Shown piece after piece: positions 28,728 through 37,533 of a DNA stretch of 64,000 nucleotides (positions within the stretch are counted from its first letter, which is position 1; the number at the start of each line of letters is the position of its first letter). This DNA comes from Microbacterium sp. ABRD28 (GTDB lineage Bacteria > Actinomycetota > Actinomycetes > Actinomycetales > Microbacteriaceae). Location of the stretch: contig NZ_CP031015.1 in NCBI RefSeq assembly GCF_003850245.1, positions 2,542,001-2,606,000 on the forward strand, read 5' to 3'. A model generated the notes under the pieces. The model was not told where the DNA came from and made no database searches. It was given only the letters and a program-made list of their open reading frames with translations. Position numbers and translations under genes: made by a program.

Positions 28728-29789
28728 ATGACCTCCGCTCTCCGCCGCGCCGCCGCGGCCCTCCTCGCGACGATGGTCGCGCTGGGATCAGCGGGCTGCG
28801 CGTCGCCGACGGAGGGCGAGGAGGGGACGATCGCGCTCCTGCTTCCCGACGCCAAGACCGCCCGATACGAGACCTTCGACCGCCCGTACTTCGAACAGCG
28901 TGTGGAAGAGCTCGGTGACTTCCGAGTGCTGTACTCCAATGCCGACCAGGATGCCGCCAAGCAGCAGCAGCAGGCGGAGGCCGCGCTCACCGGGGGCGCC
29001 GGGGTTCTGGTGCTCGACCCGGTCGACGCCAACGCCGCCGTCACGATCGTGCGGGAGGCCAATGCGCAGGGGGTTCCGGTGATCTCCTACGACCGACTCG
29101 TCGCGGGGGGCGATCTGGCTTACTATGTCTCGTTCGACAACGAGAAGGTGGGCCAGCTCCAGGCGGCCGCGCTCACCGAGGCCCTGGCCGGCGTTGAACC
29201 CGAGACGGAGCAGAGAGGCATCCTGATGGTGAACGGCTCGCCGACCGACAGCAATGCCGCGCTGTTCAAGTCCGGCGCCCTGGAGGTCATCGATGACGCC
29301 GGGCTGACCGTGCTGTCGTCCTTCGACACACCCGAATGGAGCCCCGACCTCGCGCAGGAGTGGGTCGCCGGGCAGCTCGCCCAGTTCGGTGATCGCATCG
29401 CCGCGGTCTATGCGGCCAACGACGCCACCGCCGGGGGCGCGGTGGCGGCGCTGCGCGCCGGCAACGTCACGCCGTTCCCGATCGTGACCGGCCAGGATGC
29501 CGAGCTGACCGCCATTCAGCGGATCCTCACCGGCGACCAGTACATGACGGTGTACAAGGCCATCCGCCCTCAGGCCGAGCGCGCCGCCGATGTAGCGGTC
29601 GCGCTGCTGCGCGGCGAGGAGGTCAGTGCACCTCTGGAGATCGAGGGGACGCCGACGACGCTCCTCGACCCGGTCGCGGTGACGGTCGACAACATCGCCG
29701 ACACCGTGGTCGCCGACGGGTTCTGGACGATCGACGACATCTGCACCGCCGAGTACGCCGCAGCCTGCGAGCAGGCGGGACTGCGATGA
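28728..29789 (+). CDS. Sugar ABC transporter substrate-binding lipoprotein (XylF-like), system 1
   Basis: A 353-residue periplasmic-binding-protein-I fold receptor for an ABC sugar importer. The N-terminus is a lipoprotein signal with a lipobox ending SAGC (cysteine at about residue 24), so the protein is anchored outside the membrane. Motifs shared with the xylose-binding group are ISYDRLVAGGDLAYYVSFDNEKVGQLQ, SPTDSNAALFKSGA and VTGQDAELTAIQRILTGDQYMTVYK. It starts 7 bases after the ROK gene stop and ends with ATGA coupling to the ATPase. The exact sugar is not determinable. Confidence 0.88.
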   Translation: MTSALRRAAAALLATMVALGSAGCASPTEGEEGTIALLLPDAKTARYETFDRPYFEQRVEELGDFRVLYSNADQDAAKQQQQAEAALTGGAGVLVLDPVDANAAVTIVREANAQGVPVISYDRLVAGGDLAYYVSFDNEKVGQLQAAALTEALAGVEPETEQRGILMVNGSPTDSNAALFKSGALEVIDDAGLTVLSSFDTPEWSPDLAQEWVAGQLAQFGDRIAAVYAANDATAGGAVAALRAGNVTPFPIVTGQDAELTAIQRILTGDQYMTVYKAIRPQAERAADVAVALLRGEEVSAPLEIEGTPTTLLDPVAVTVDNIADTVVADGFWTIDDICTAEYAAACEQAGLR

Positions 29790-30661
29790 CCGGCGGCATG
29801 ACGGCGCCCAAGCCCCGCCCCCGGGAGCGCGTGCTGACGATGCACGGCATCGGCAAGCGGTTCGGCGCCGTGCGCGCCCTCAGCGATGTGGACTTCTGGG
29901 TCGACGAGGGCGAGGTCGTCGCCCTCGTAGGCGACAACGGCGCCGGCAAGTCGACGCTGGTGAAGATCCTCGCCGGCGTGTACACCGCCGACGCCGGTGT
30001 GATCGAGTTCGACGGCGCACCCGTGCGCCTCAGCAGCCCCGCCGACGCGCAGGAGCTGGGAATCGCCACGATCTTCCAGGACCTCGCCCTGTGCGACAAC
30101 CTCGATGTCGTCGCCAACCTGTGGCTCGGTCGAGAACTCGTCTCGGGACGACGCCTGAACGAGGTCGAGATGGAGCAGCGCACCTGGACGCTGCTGCGCG
30201 AGCTCGCCGCGAAGCTCCCCTCGGTGCGGGTGCCGGTCGCCTCGCTGTCGGGTGGTCAGCGCCAGACCGTCGCGATCGCCCGATCGCTGATCGGCGACCC
30301 GCGCGTGGTGATCCTCGACGAGCCGACGGCGGCACTCGGTGTGGCGCAGACCGCCGAAGTGCTGAACCTCATCGAGCGGTTGCGCGAACGCGGGCACGGC
30401 GTCATCCTGATCAGCCACAACATGGCCGACGTCATGGCCGTCGCCGACCGCGCGGTCGTCTTGCGCCTCGGCCGGAACAACGGCGAGTACGACGTCGCCG
30501 ACATCACGACCGAGACCCTCATCGCCGCCATCACCGGGGCCACCGCCGACGCACCGGCGCGCCCCGCGCCGGCGCCCGAGCAGGCGACGCCCGGTCGCAT
30601 CATCCCCCTGCCCACCGATCGCCCCCGCCGACGTCCGCGCACGCAGGACCTCGACGGATGA
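29786..30661 (+). CDS. Sugar ABC transporter ATPase, system 1
   Basis: A 291-residue ATPase that energises sugar import. Unlike XylG or RbsA, which have two ATPase domains, it has a single one: Walker A GDNGAGKST (about 55-63), Q-loop IFQDLALCDNLDV, signature LSGGQRQ, Walker B VVILDEPTAALG and switch SHNMADV. Single-domain ATPases of this kind (FrcA-like) work as homodimers. A 35-residue basic, proline-rich tail follows the domain. ATG overlaps the previous stop and the stop overlaps the permease start (ATGA at both ends). Confidence 0.9.
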   Translation: MTGGMTAPKPRPRERVLTMHGIGKRFGAVRALSDVDFWVDEGEVVALVGDNGAGKSTLVKILAGVYTADAGVIEFDGAPVRLSSPADAQELGIATIFQDLALCDNLDVVANLWLGRELVSGRRLNEVEMEQRTWTLLRELAAKLPSVRVPVASLSGGQRQTVAIARSLIGDPRVVILDEPTAALGVAQTAEVLNLIERLRERGHGVILISHNMADVMAVADRAVVLRLGRNNGEYDVADITTETLIAAITGATADAPARPAPAPEQATPGRIIPLPTDRPRRRPRTQDLDG

Positions 30662-31839
30662 CCGCCGCCGACACGTTCTCGCGCGTCGCCGCTCGCGTTC
30701 GGGAGGGCGACCTGGGTGCACTCCCCGTCATCGTCGGGGTGGTCGTCATCTGGTCGGTGTTCCAATCGCTGAATCCCTCGTTCCTCTCGAGCCAGAACCT
30801 CGTCAACCTCACGATGCAGTGCGCCGCCATCGGCACCATCGCGCTGGGAGTGGTGCTCGTCCTGCTCGTCGGTGAGATCGATCTCTCCGTCGGGTCGGTC
30901 TCCGGACTGGCCGCCGCGATCCTCGCCGTGACGTTCGTGCAGATGCAGTGGGATCTGATCCTCGCGATCGTCGCCGCCGTCGCTGCGGGGGCGGCGATCG
31001 GCGCCGGGTACGGACTGCTGCTGACCCGGTTCGCCCTGCCGAGCTTCGTCATCACCCTGGCGGGACTCCTGGGGTTCCTCGGCCTGCAGCTGTGGGTGCT
31101 CGGCGAGACCGGATCGATCAACCTGCCCTTCGACTCGTGGCTGGTGGTCTTCGCGCAGCAGCTGTTCCTTCCCGCCTGGCTCTCCTACGTGCTCGTCGGC
31201 CTCGCCGTCGCTGGCTACGCTCTCTCGCGCGTCCGCCGCGCCCAGCGGCGCGTGCAGGCGAACCTCGACAGCCAGAGCTACCGCGAGATCGCCGTGCGGA
31301 CGATCATCCTCGGTGTCTTCCTCGCCGGTGCGACCTGGTACCTGAACCTCTCGCGCGGCGTCGGGGTGATGTTCCTGTTCTTCCTCGCCCTGGTCGTCGT
31401 CATCGACATCGTGCTGCAGCAGACGCGATGGGGCCGCGCGGTGTACGCCGTCGGCGGGTCGAAGGAGGCCGCGCGGCGCGCGGGGATCCGCGTCGGACGC
31501 ATCTACGTCACGGTGTTCGCCCTGTGCTCCAGTCTCGCCGCCATCGGCGGCATCCTCGCTGCGGCCCGGCTCGCCGCGGTGAGCCAGAGTTCCGGCGGCG
31601 GGGACACGAACCTGAATGCGATCGCCGCCGCGGTCATCGGCGGGGCGAGCCTGTTCGGCGGACGCGGCACCGCGTATTCCGCACTCCTCGGCATCATCGT
31701 GATCCAGTCGATCTCCTCGGGCTTGACGCTGTTGACCCTGGACTCGTCGGTGCGCTACATGATCACCGGCCTCGTGCTCGTCATCGCCGTGATCATCGAC
31801 TCCCTCTCACGACGGACCCGGGAGGCCACCGGGCGGTAG
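30658..31839 (+). CDS. Sugar ABC transporter permease (XylH-like), system 1
   Basis: A 393-residue membrane permease of the BPD_transp_2 family, about ten helices. Family motifs are GVVLVLLVGEIDLSVGSVSGLAAAI, the coupling segment AVGGSKEAARRAGIRVGRI and GGASLFGGRGTAYSALLG. Large size and an extended central loop (RVRRAQRRVQANLDS) match the xylose-type XylH subgroup. The ATG at 30658 overlaps the ATPase stop. The next 146 bases hold a promoter for the second system. Confidence 0.9.
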   Translation: MTAADTFSRVAARVREGDLGALPVIVGVVVIWSVFQSLNPSFLSSQNLVNLTMQCAAIGTIALGVVLVLLVGEIDLSVGSVSGLAAAILAVTFVQMQWDLILAIVAAVAAGAAIGAGYGLLLTRFALPSFVITLAGLLGFLGLQLWVLGETGSINLPFDSWLVVFAQQLFLPAWLSYVLVGLAVAGYALSRVRRAQRRVQANLDSQSYREIAVRTIILGVFLAGATWYLNLSRGVGVMFLFFLALVVVIDIVLQQTRWGRAVYAVGGSKEAARRAGIRVGRIYVTVFALCSSLAAIGGILAAARLAAVSQSSGGGDTNLNAIAAAVIGGASLFGGRGTAYSALLGIIVIQSISSGLTLLTLDSSVRYMITGLVLVIAVIIDSLSRRTREATGR

Positions 31840-31894
31840 CTGCCTTCATGGACCGAACGCATGAGCGCCGTTGCGAAAGCGTTACGTTCACTAC

Positions 31895-31924
31895 TTGACG
31901 CCAAGGGTGGCCACTCGGGATGAT
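31895..31924 (+). promoter_or_regulatory. Sigma-70-like promoter of sugar ABC system 2
   Basis: TTGACG (31895-31900) and GATGAT (31919-31924) are 18 bases apart in the 146-base gap between the two transport systems. The implied leader is about 55 bases and ends in GAAAGGTGAACA before the ATG, a usable ribosome site. A GCGAAAGCGTTACG stretch at 31873-31886 just upstream resembles a LacI/ROK half-operator, but is not a clean palindrome. Confidence 0.4.
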
Positions 31925-31985
31925 CAGTCTCGTGAGCGGCCCAATGGGGGCGTCGCGCTCACCATTCGACGATGAAAGGTGAACA

Positions 31986-33068
31986 ATGAAGAAATCCTTC
32001 CTTTCGGCCGCGGCGGTGGCCGGCGCAGCCGTGATGCTGCTGGCGGGCTGTTCCAGCTCGACCGGCGGCGACAGCGGCGGTGGCGGTGGCGAGACCGGCG
32101 GCGGTGACGCCGCGGGCCGGGCCTGCGTCATCCTCCCCGACGCGGCATCCTCGCCCCGCTGGGAGAACTTCGACCGCAAGTACCTGCAGGAGGGCCTGGA
32201 GGCGGCCGGCTTCGAGGTCGACATCCAGAACGCGCAGGGCAACACCAACACCTACTCGACGATCGCCGACCAGCAGCTCACCCAGGGCTGCGGTGTCATG
32301 CTGCTCGTGGACTACCAGGGTGCGGCTGAGGCCGTCGCTGCGAACGCCACGGCTGAAGGCATCCCGGTGATCGCCTACGACCGTCCCTTCGAGGGCGCCG
32401 ACTACTACGTCTCGTTCGACAACATGGAGGTCGGGCGTCTGCAGGGCCAGACGGTGCTCGACGGCCTCGAAGCCGCCGGCAAGGACCCCGCCACCGCGAC
32501 CGTCGTCTACATGGGCGGAGACCCCACCGACGGCAATGCCGCGATGTTCAAGTCCGGCGCCGTGGAGGTCATGGAGGCCGCCGGCATCACCCCGGCTGCC
32601 GAGCCCCCGGGGGTCTGGGACCAGGCTGAGTCGCAGACCAACTTCGAGCAGGCCCTCACCTCGCTCGGCGGTCAGGTCGACGGCGTCTGGGCGGCCAACG
32701 ACACCAACGCCGCCGGCGTCATCAAGGTGCTGCAGGACAACAACCTCGAAGGTGTCGCCGTCTCCGGTCAGGACGCCAACGTCGCGGGCCTGCAGAACAT
32801 CCTCCTCGGCTGGCAGACCGCCACGGTCTACAAGCCGGTGAAGGATGAGGCCGACGCGGCCGTCGAGCTCGCCGTGGCGCTGCTCAACGGCGAAGAGGTC
32901 ACCGCCGAGGCCGAGCTCGAAGACGGCACGCCCTACATCCAGGTCACGCCGGTCCTCGTCGGTCCGAACGAAGTCAAGGACGTCATCGCCGCCGGCGACG
33001 CCTCCTACGACGACGTCTGCACCCCCGACGTGATGGCCGCGTGCGAGGAGTTCGGCGTCACCGAGTGA
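31986..33068 (+). CDS. Sugar ABC transporter substrate-binding lipoprotein (XylF-like), system 2
   Basis: A 360-residue sugar receptor with a classical lipoprotein signal, MLLAGC (cysteine at about residue 22), followed by a long Gly/Ser/Glu-rich linker. It is a diverged copy of the system 1 receptor: shared segments include IAYDRPFEGADYYVSFDN, DPTDGNAAMFKSGAVEV, SGQDANVAGLQNIL and TATVYK. AT-richer AAG/AAT codons at the start and its own promoter suggest high expression. A strong hairpin lies between its stop and the ATPase gene. Confidence 0.9.
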   Translation: MKKSFLSAAAVAGAAVMLLAGCSSSTGGDSGGGGGETGGGDAAGRACVILPDAASSPRWENFDRKYLQEGLEAAGFEVDIQNAQGNTNTYSTIADQQLTQGCGVMLLVDYQGAAEAVAANATAEGIPVIAYDRPFEGADYYVSFDNMEVGRLQGQTVLDGLEAAGKDPATATVVYMGGDPTDGNAAMFKSGAVEVMEAAGITPAAEPPGVWDQAESQTNFEQALTSLGGQVDGVWAANDTNAAGVIKVLQDNNLEGVAVSGQDANVAGLQNILLGWQTATVYKPVKDEADAAVELAVALLNGEEVTAEAELEDGTPYIQVTPVLVGPNEVKDVIAAGDASYDDVCTPDVMAACEEFGVTE

Positions 33069-33096
33069 TGCCCCGCGCGTGACAGCGCGCCGAACC

Positions 33097-33129
33097 GGGG
33101 GCGCCACGGCACCGCGCCGTGGCGCCCCC
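33097..33129 (+). terminator. Intercistronic stem-loop after receptor gene 2
   Basis: A perfect 14-bp inverted repeat, GGGGGCGCCACGGC / GCCGTGGCGCCCCC, with a 5-base loop, 28 bases after the receptor stop and 36 bases before the ATPase ATG. There is no U-tract. Position and strength suggest partial termination or 3'-end protection, giving more receptor than ATPase and permease, as in other binding-protein operons. Confidence 0.7.
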
Positions 33130-33164
33130 GCCGCGCCCCTCCACCCGGTCGCAAGGAAGCGAGC

Positions 33165-33977
33165 ATGACAGACACCATCCACACCCCCACCGCCCTGGAA
33201 CCCATCATCGAACTCGTCGGGGTCAAGAAGTCCTTCGGCCCCGTCAGCGTCCTCAAGGGCGTGAATCTCAAGGTCTACCCCGGCAAGGTGACCGCTCTGG
33301 TCGGCGACAACGGCGCCGGCAAGTCCACCCTCATCAAGGGGCTCGCCGGTGTGCAGCCCTATGACGAGGGCGAGGTCCTCATCGACGGCCAGCATCGCGA
33401 TCTCGTCGCCCCGCGGGACGCTTCGGGCCTCGGCATCGAAGTCGTCTACCAAGACCTCGCGCTGTGCGACAACCTCGACATCGTCCAGAACATGTTCCTC
33501 GGGCGCGAGGAGCTCACCTTCGGCATGTTCGACGAGGGGCGGATGGAGAAGGACGCCTCCGACACCCTGCGCTCCCTGTCGGTGCGCACCGTCAAATCCG
33601 TGCGCCAGAAGGTCTCCTCCCTGTCCGGTGGGCAGCGGCAGACCGTGGCCATCGCTCGTGCGGTCCTGAAGAAGGCCCGCGTGGTCATCCTCGACGAGCC
33701 GACGGCAGCGCTCGGGGTCGCCCAGACCGAACAGGTGCTGAACCTCGTTCAGCGCCTCGCGCAGCAGGGTGTCGCCGTCATCCTCATCAGCCACAACCTG
33801 GCCGATGTGTTCGCGGTGGCCGACGACATCGCCGTGCTCTACCTCGGTCAGATGGTGGCGCAGATCCCCACCGGTGAGACCACGCGTGACGACGTGGTCG
33901 GCTACATCACCGGTACCAAGACCAACGGGGTCGAGATCATCGACACCACCACCCTCAGCACGGGAGGAGCCGAATGA
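33165..33977 (+). CDS. Sugar ABC transporter ATPase, system 2
   Basis: A 270-residue single-domain ATPase, strongly similar to the system 1 protein. Shared stretches are GDNGAGKSTL (Walker A, about 46-55), YQDLALCDNLDIVQN, SSLSGGQRQTVAIAR, VVILDEPTAALGVAQT and VILISHNLADVFAVAD. The basic C-terminal tail of copy 1 is absent. ATG-TGA overlap with the permease (ATGA) at 33974. It probably forms a homodimer with the following permease. Confidence 0.9.
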   Translation: MTDTIHTPTALEPIIELVGVKKSFGPVSVLKGVNLKVYPGKVTALVGDNGAGKSTLIKGLAGVQPYDEGEVLIDGQHRDLVAPRDASGLGIEVVYQDLALCDNLDIVQNMFLGREELTFGMFDEGRMEKDASDTLRSLSVRTVKSVRQKVSSLSGGQRQTVAIARAVLKKARVVILDEPTAALGVAQTEQVLNLVQRLAQQGVAVILISHNLADVFAVADDIAVLYLGQMVAQIPTGETTRDDVVGYITGTKTNGVEIIDTTTLSTGGAE

Positions 33978-35245
33978 GCAGCAACGCGACCCGAACCGAG
34001 GCTGCACCCGACCCGGTGACCAGCGATCTCATCGGCAGCGGCGTCGAGGGCGGCCTGATGGACCAGGTGAGAGCCTGGCTCCAGCGCGTCCGCGGCGGCG
34101 ACATGGGCGCGCTTCCCGCGATCGGCGGCCTCGTCGTCCTCGGCATCCTCTTCAGCGCACTCAGCCCCTTCTTCCTCACCGAGCGCAACTTCGCCAATCT
34201 CCTCAACCAGGCCGCAACCCTGGTGGTCCTCGGCATGGCGCTCGTCTTCGTGCTGCTGCTCGGCGAGATCGACCTGTCGGCCGGTGTGACCGGCGGCGTC
34301 GGCATGGCGCTGTTCGTCGTGCTCACGGCCCAGTTCGGCATTCCCTGGCCGCTGGCGCTCCTCATCGGATTCGCCTTCGGCTTCCTCACGGGCGCGTTCA
34401 TCGGATTCTTCGTCGCGAGGGTGGGTATACCCTCGTTCGTGGTGACGCTGGGTCTGTTCCTGGGATTCCAGGGTCTCGCCCTGACGGTCATCGGACCCGG
34501 CGGCCTCTACCGCGTGGAAGTCCCCGAGCTCCTCGCCCTGCAGAACGGCAACCTGCCGGTGTGGGGAGGCTGGGTGATGCTGCTGGTCATGCTCCTCATC
34601 TCCGCCGCGACGAGCTTCTGGGACCGCAATCGGCGCACCCGGGCCGGCGTGCCCAACCGGGCGCTGTCGCTGGTGTGGATCAAGCTCGCCGCCATCGCCG
34701 TCATCGGCGGGGTCGTGGTGTACGTCCTCAACCAGAACCGCGGCCAGTCGGTCGTGGCGGTCGAGGGCGTGCCGATCATCGTCCCCGTCGTGCTGACGAT
34801 CCTGTGGATCGGGACGCTGGTGCTCGACCGCACGAAGTTCGGCCGCTACATCTACGCCATCGGCGGCAACGCCGAGGCGGCACGTCGCTCGGGCGTGAAG
34901 GTGCGCTGGGTCAAGTGGTGGGCCTTCGTCATCTGCTCGAGTCTCGCCGTGGCCTCGGCCCTTCTCGCGGTGACCCGTGTCGGCTCGGTGGACGCCACGG
35001 TCGGTCGAGACATCGTGCTGAGCGGCGTCGCGGCGGCGGTCGTGGGTGGCGTCAGCCTCTTCGGCGGACGCGGGCGCCTGGTCCACGCGGCCATCGGTGC
35101 GCTCGTCATCGCCGTCATCACGAACGGCCTGGGGCTGCTGAACCTGCCCGCCGGCGTCAACCTGCTCGTCACCGGCGGTGTGCTGATCCTCGCCGCCACG
35201 GTCGATGCGCTCTCGCGCCTCCGGTCGGGAGGCATACGGATCTGA
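33974..35245 (+). CDS. Sugar ABC transporter permease (XylH-like), system 2
   Basis: A 423-residue BPD_transp_2 permease with a 50-residue hydrophilic N-terminus followed by about ten helices. Motifs: GMALVFVLLLGEIDLSAGVTGG, the coupling segment AIGGNAEAARRSGVKVRWVKWW and VVGGVSLFGGRGRLVHAA. It parallels the system 1 permease, but the termini and central loops differ. Four-base overlap with the ATPase. A strong hairpin 5 bases after its stop ends the operon. Confidence 0.9.
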   Translation: MSSNATRTEAAPDPVTSDLIGSGVEGGLMDQVRAWLQRVRGGDMGALPAIGGLVVLGILFSALSPFFLTERNFANLLNQAATLVVLGMALVFVLLLGEIDLSAGVTGGVGMALFVVLTAQFGIPWPLALLIGFAFGFLTGAFIGFFVARVGIPSFVVTLGLFLGFQGLALTVIGPGGLYRVEVPELLALQNGNLPVWGGWVMLLVMLLISAATSFWDRNRRTRAGVPNRALSLVWIKLAAIAVIGGVVVYVLNQNRGQSVVAVEGVPIIVPVVLTILWIGTLVLDRTKFGRYIYAIGGNAEAARRSGVKVRWVKWWAFVICSSLAVASALLAVTRVGSVDATVGRDIVLSGVAAAVVGGVSLFGGRGRLVHAAIGALVIAVITNGLGLLNLPAGVNLLVTGGVLILAATVDALSRLRSGGIRI

Positions 35246-35249
35246 CTGC

Positions 35250-35291
35250 GGGGTGAGTGCGCCCCGGCACGCGTCCGGGCGCACTCACCCC
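35250..35291. terminator. Bidirectional terminator, ABC system 2 / sirtuin
   Basis: A perfect 15-bp inverted repeat, GGGGTGAGTGCGCCC / GGGCGCACTCACCCC, with a 12-base spacer. Its right arm contains the sirtuin stop codon. It starts 5 bases after the permease stop, so it can end transcription from both convergent sides. Confidence 0.75.
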
Positions 35292-35977
35292 TTCGTCAGC
35301 ACCTCCGACACCCACGCGGGCACCACCTGCGACGCGGGCCCGGCGCGGACCTCGTCGAAGGGAACAGCCGCGTCGCTCGGCACGAGGTTGAGCTCCACGG
35401 TGCGGGCACCCAGCGCCGAGGCGAAGGCCACGTATCCCGCGGCCGGGTAGACACTCCCCGAGGTCCCGATCGACACGAACACGTCCGCGGTGACGAGCGC
35501 CCGCTCGATCCGGTCGAGCTCGTAGGGCATCTCGCCGAACCACACGACGTCGGGGCGAAGCGCAGACGCTCCGCACCCCGGACACGCCGGTCGGCCCTCG
35601 AGGTCGTCGACGATGACCGACACCTCCCCGCACGCGGTGCACAACGCGTTCGCGAAGGTGCCGTGCATGTGCACCAGCCGCCTCGTGCCGGCGCGCTCGT
35701 GCAGGTCGTCGACGTTCTGCGTGACGACGAGCAGGTCATCGCCGATCGCCGCCTCCAGCTCGGTCAGGGCGCGATGGCCCGCATGAGGCAGAGCGGATGC
35801 CACGGCCCGCCGACGCGCGTCATAGAAGCGCAGCACGGTGTCGGGATCGCGCTCGAACGCCTCCGGCGTCGCGACGTCCTCCACCCGGTGCCCCTCCCAC
35901 AGTCCGTCGGCATCGCGGAAGGTCGGCACACCGCTCTCGGCGGAGATCCCCGCACCGGTGAGGACGACGACGCGCAC
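35285..35977 (-). CDS. NAD-dependent protein deacylase, sirtuin (CobB type)
   Basis: A 230-residue Sir2 enzyme removing acyl groups from lysines with NAD. Visible: GAGISAESGVPTFRD (8-22), TQNVDDLH (86-93), the catalytic H105 in HMHGTF, and four zinc cysteines (C113, C116, C132, C135). Y52 and R55 in FYDARRR correspond to the Tyr-x-x-Arg pair that, in SIRT5 and CobB, binds succinyl and malonyl groups; desuccinylase activity is therefore likely. It follows the DNA ligase gene after 2 bases, so the two are cotranscribed. Confidence 0.9.
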   Translation of the reverse strand: MRVVVLTGAGISAESGVPTFRDADGLWEGHRVEDVATPEAFERDPDTVLRFYDARRRAVASALPHAGHRALTELEAAIGDDLLVVTQNVDDLHERAGTRRLVHMHGTFANALCTACGEVSVIVDDLEGRPACPGCGASALRPDVVWFGEMPYELDRIERALVTADVFVSIGTSGSVYPAAGYVAFASALGARTVELNLVPSDAAVPFDEVRAGPASQVVPAWVSEVLTKG

Positions 35978-35979
35978 GG

Positions 35980-37500
35980 TCAGCCCCGCAGAAGCGCGCG
36001 CAGCGCGTCGATGGTGTCGGCCTCCGCCGCGGACTTGTCGGGTCGATACCCCTTGACCCGTGCGAAGCGGAGCGCGACGCCGCCGGGATAGCGCGTCGAA
36101 CGCTGCACACCGTCGATGGCGATCTCGACGACCGTTTCGGGTCGGACGTGGACGGCGTGCGGGCTCCGGGAGGTCGCGATCGTCGGGAAGTGGGCGGTCT
36201 GCCAGGCCAGGAGCCTGTCGGTCAGGCCCTTGAAGGTCTTCCCGACCATCACGAACCCGCCGGGCGGCCCGAACGCACCGTCGGGGTCGCGAGCACCCAG
36301 GTGCAGGTTCGAGAGCAACCCGGTCCGTCTCCCCGATCCCTCCTCCACGGCGAGGACGACCAGGTCGAAGGTGAGCACGGGCTTGACCTTCAGCCAGCTC
36401 TTCCCTCGACGGCCCGCCTGGTAGGCGGAGTCGATGGCTTTGACCATCACGCCCTCGTGCCCGGCGGCGAGGGCGGCGCGGGCGGTCTCCTCCGCGACTT
36501 CGGGATCAGCCGTGCGCACCGCGGGAATGCGCCACTCCCCTGCCACGCGATCGAGTTCTTCCTGTCGCACGTGCAAGGGCTGATCGATCAGGTCGCGGCC
36601 GTCGAGGTGCAGCAGGTCGAAGAACCACGGGCGCAGCGCCACCGCGGTGGCAGCCTCGGATCCGAACCGCGACATCGTCTCCTGGAAGGCCCGGGGGGCG
36701 CCGTCCTCATCGAGGGCGAGGGTCTCCCCGTCGAAGATCGCCGCGCTCACCGGCAGTGCCCGGACGGCCTCGACGATCTCGGGGAGGCGATGGGTCACAT
36801 CGGCCAGGGTGCGGGTGAAGACGCGAATGTCGTCGCCGTGACGATGCACCTGGATGCGGGCGCCGTCCAGCTTGTACTCCACCGATGAGTCCCCGGTCGC
36901 CGACACCGCCTCGCCCGCGCTGGCCGCCGTCGCCGCGAGCATCGGCAGGACGGCGCGGCCGACGATGAGCCCGACCTCGTCGAGCGCGTCGGCGCCGCCG
37001 AAGAGGGCCGCCGACGCCGCCTCACCGAGGTCTCCCGACAACATGGCCGCACGACGCACGGATGCGAGCGGACGATCGGCTGCGAGGGCGACCGCGTCGA
37101 GGAGCACGCCCTCGAGGGCCCCCGTGCGGAGCTCGCCGAGGATGACGCGGGTCAGGAAGTCCCACTCCCTCGCCGTCGCAGCCTGCGCGAGGGCATCGAG
37201 CTCTGCCTGCCGCCGTGCCGCAGAGCCTGTTCCGGCGGCGACGGCCAGGCGCTCGAAGGCCGCGTCGACGTCGAGGACGGACAGCGTGGCGTGGGGCGCG
37301 TGCTCACGCTCGGCGGAGAGCGTGCGCCACCCGACACCCAGCCGACCCTGTCGAGGCTTCGCCAACAGCAGCCCCACGGTGATCGAGATCTCTTGCGGCT
37401 CGAGGCCGCGAAGCGTCTCGGCGAGCACCACCACCTTCGCCTTCCGCGACGCCGTCTGCGAGACGACCTCGGTGGCCTCGACCACCTCTCTCAGGAGCAT
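35980..37500 (-). CDS. ATP-dependent DNA ligase (archaeal/mycobacterial LigB type)
   Basis: Seals nicked DNA using ATP; an accessory to the NAD-dependent LigA present in all bacteria. The 506-residue product has an N-terminal DNA-binding domain (with WDFLTRVILGELRTGALEG), then the nucleotidyltransferase motif I VEYKLDGARIQVHR with AMP-accepting K210, and downstream IFDGETLALD, FFDLLHLDGRDL, EGVMVKAID and the motif V-type SWLKVKP. An OB fold with RTGLLSNLHLGA ends the protein. The ATG at 37500 is preferred to an upstream one because conserved residues begin there. Confidence 0.9.
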   Translation of the reverse strand: MLLREVVEATEVVSQTASRKAKVVVLAETLRGLEPQEISITVGLLLAKPRQGRLGVGWRTLSAEREHAPHATLSVLDVDAAFERLAVAAGTGSAARRQAELDALAQAATAREWDFLTRVILGELRTGALEGVLLDAVALAADRPLASVRRAAMLSGDLGEAASAALFGGADALDEVGLIVGRAVLPMLAATAASAGEAVSATGDSSVEYKLDGARIQVHRHGDDIRVFTRTLADVTHRLPEIVEAVRALPVSAAIFDGETLALDEDGAPRAFQETMSRFGSEAATAVALRPWFFDLLHLDGRDLIDQPLHVRQEELDRVAGEWRIPAVRTADPEVAEETARAALAAGHEGVMVKAIDSAYQAGRRGKSWLKVKPVLTFDLVVLAVEEGSGRRTGLLSNLHLGARDPDGAFGPPGGFVMVGKTFKGLTDRLLAWQTAHFPTIATSRSPHAVHVRPETVVEIAIDGVQRSTRYPGGVALRFARVKGYRPDKSAAEADTIDALRALLRG

Positions 37501-37533
37501 GGGCGCGATTCTGCCACGGGGGTGCGACACCGG

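Noticed and set aside
31873..31886. A LacI/cre-type operator before ABC system 2
   Set aside because: Only one arm resembles the consensus and there is no dyad symmetry.
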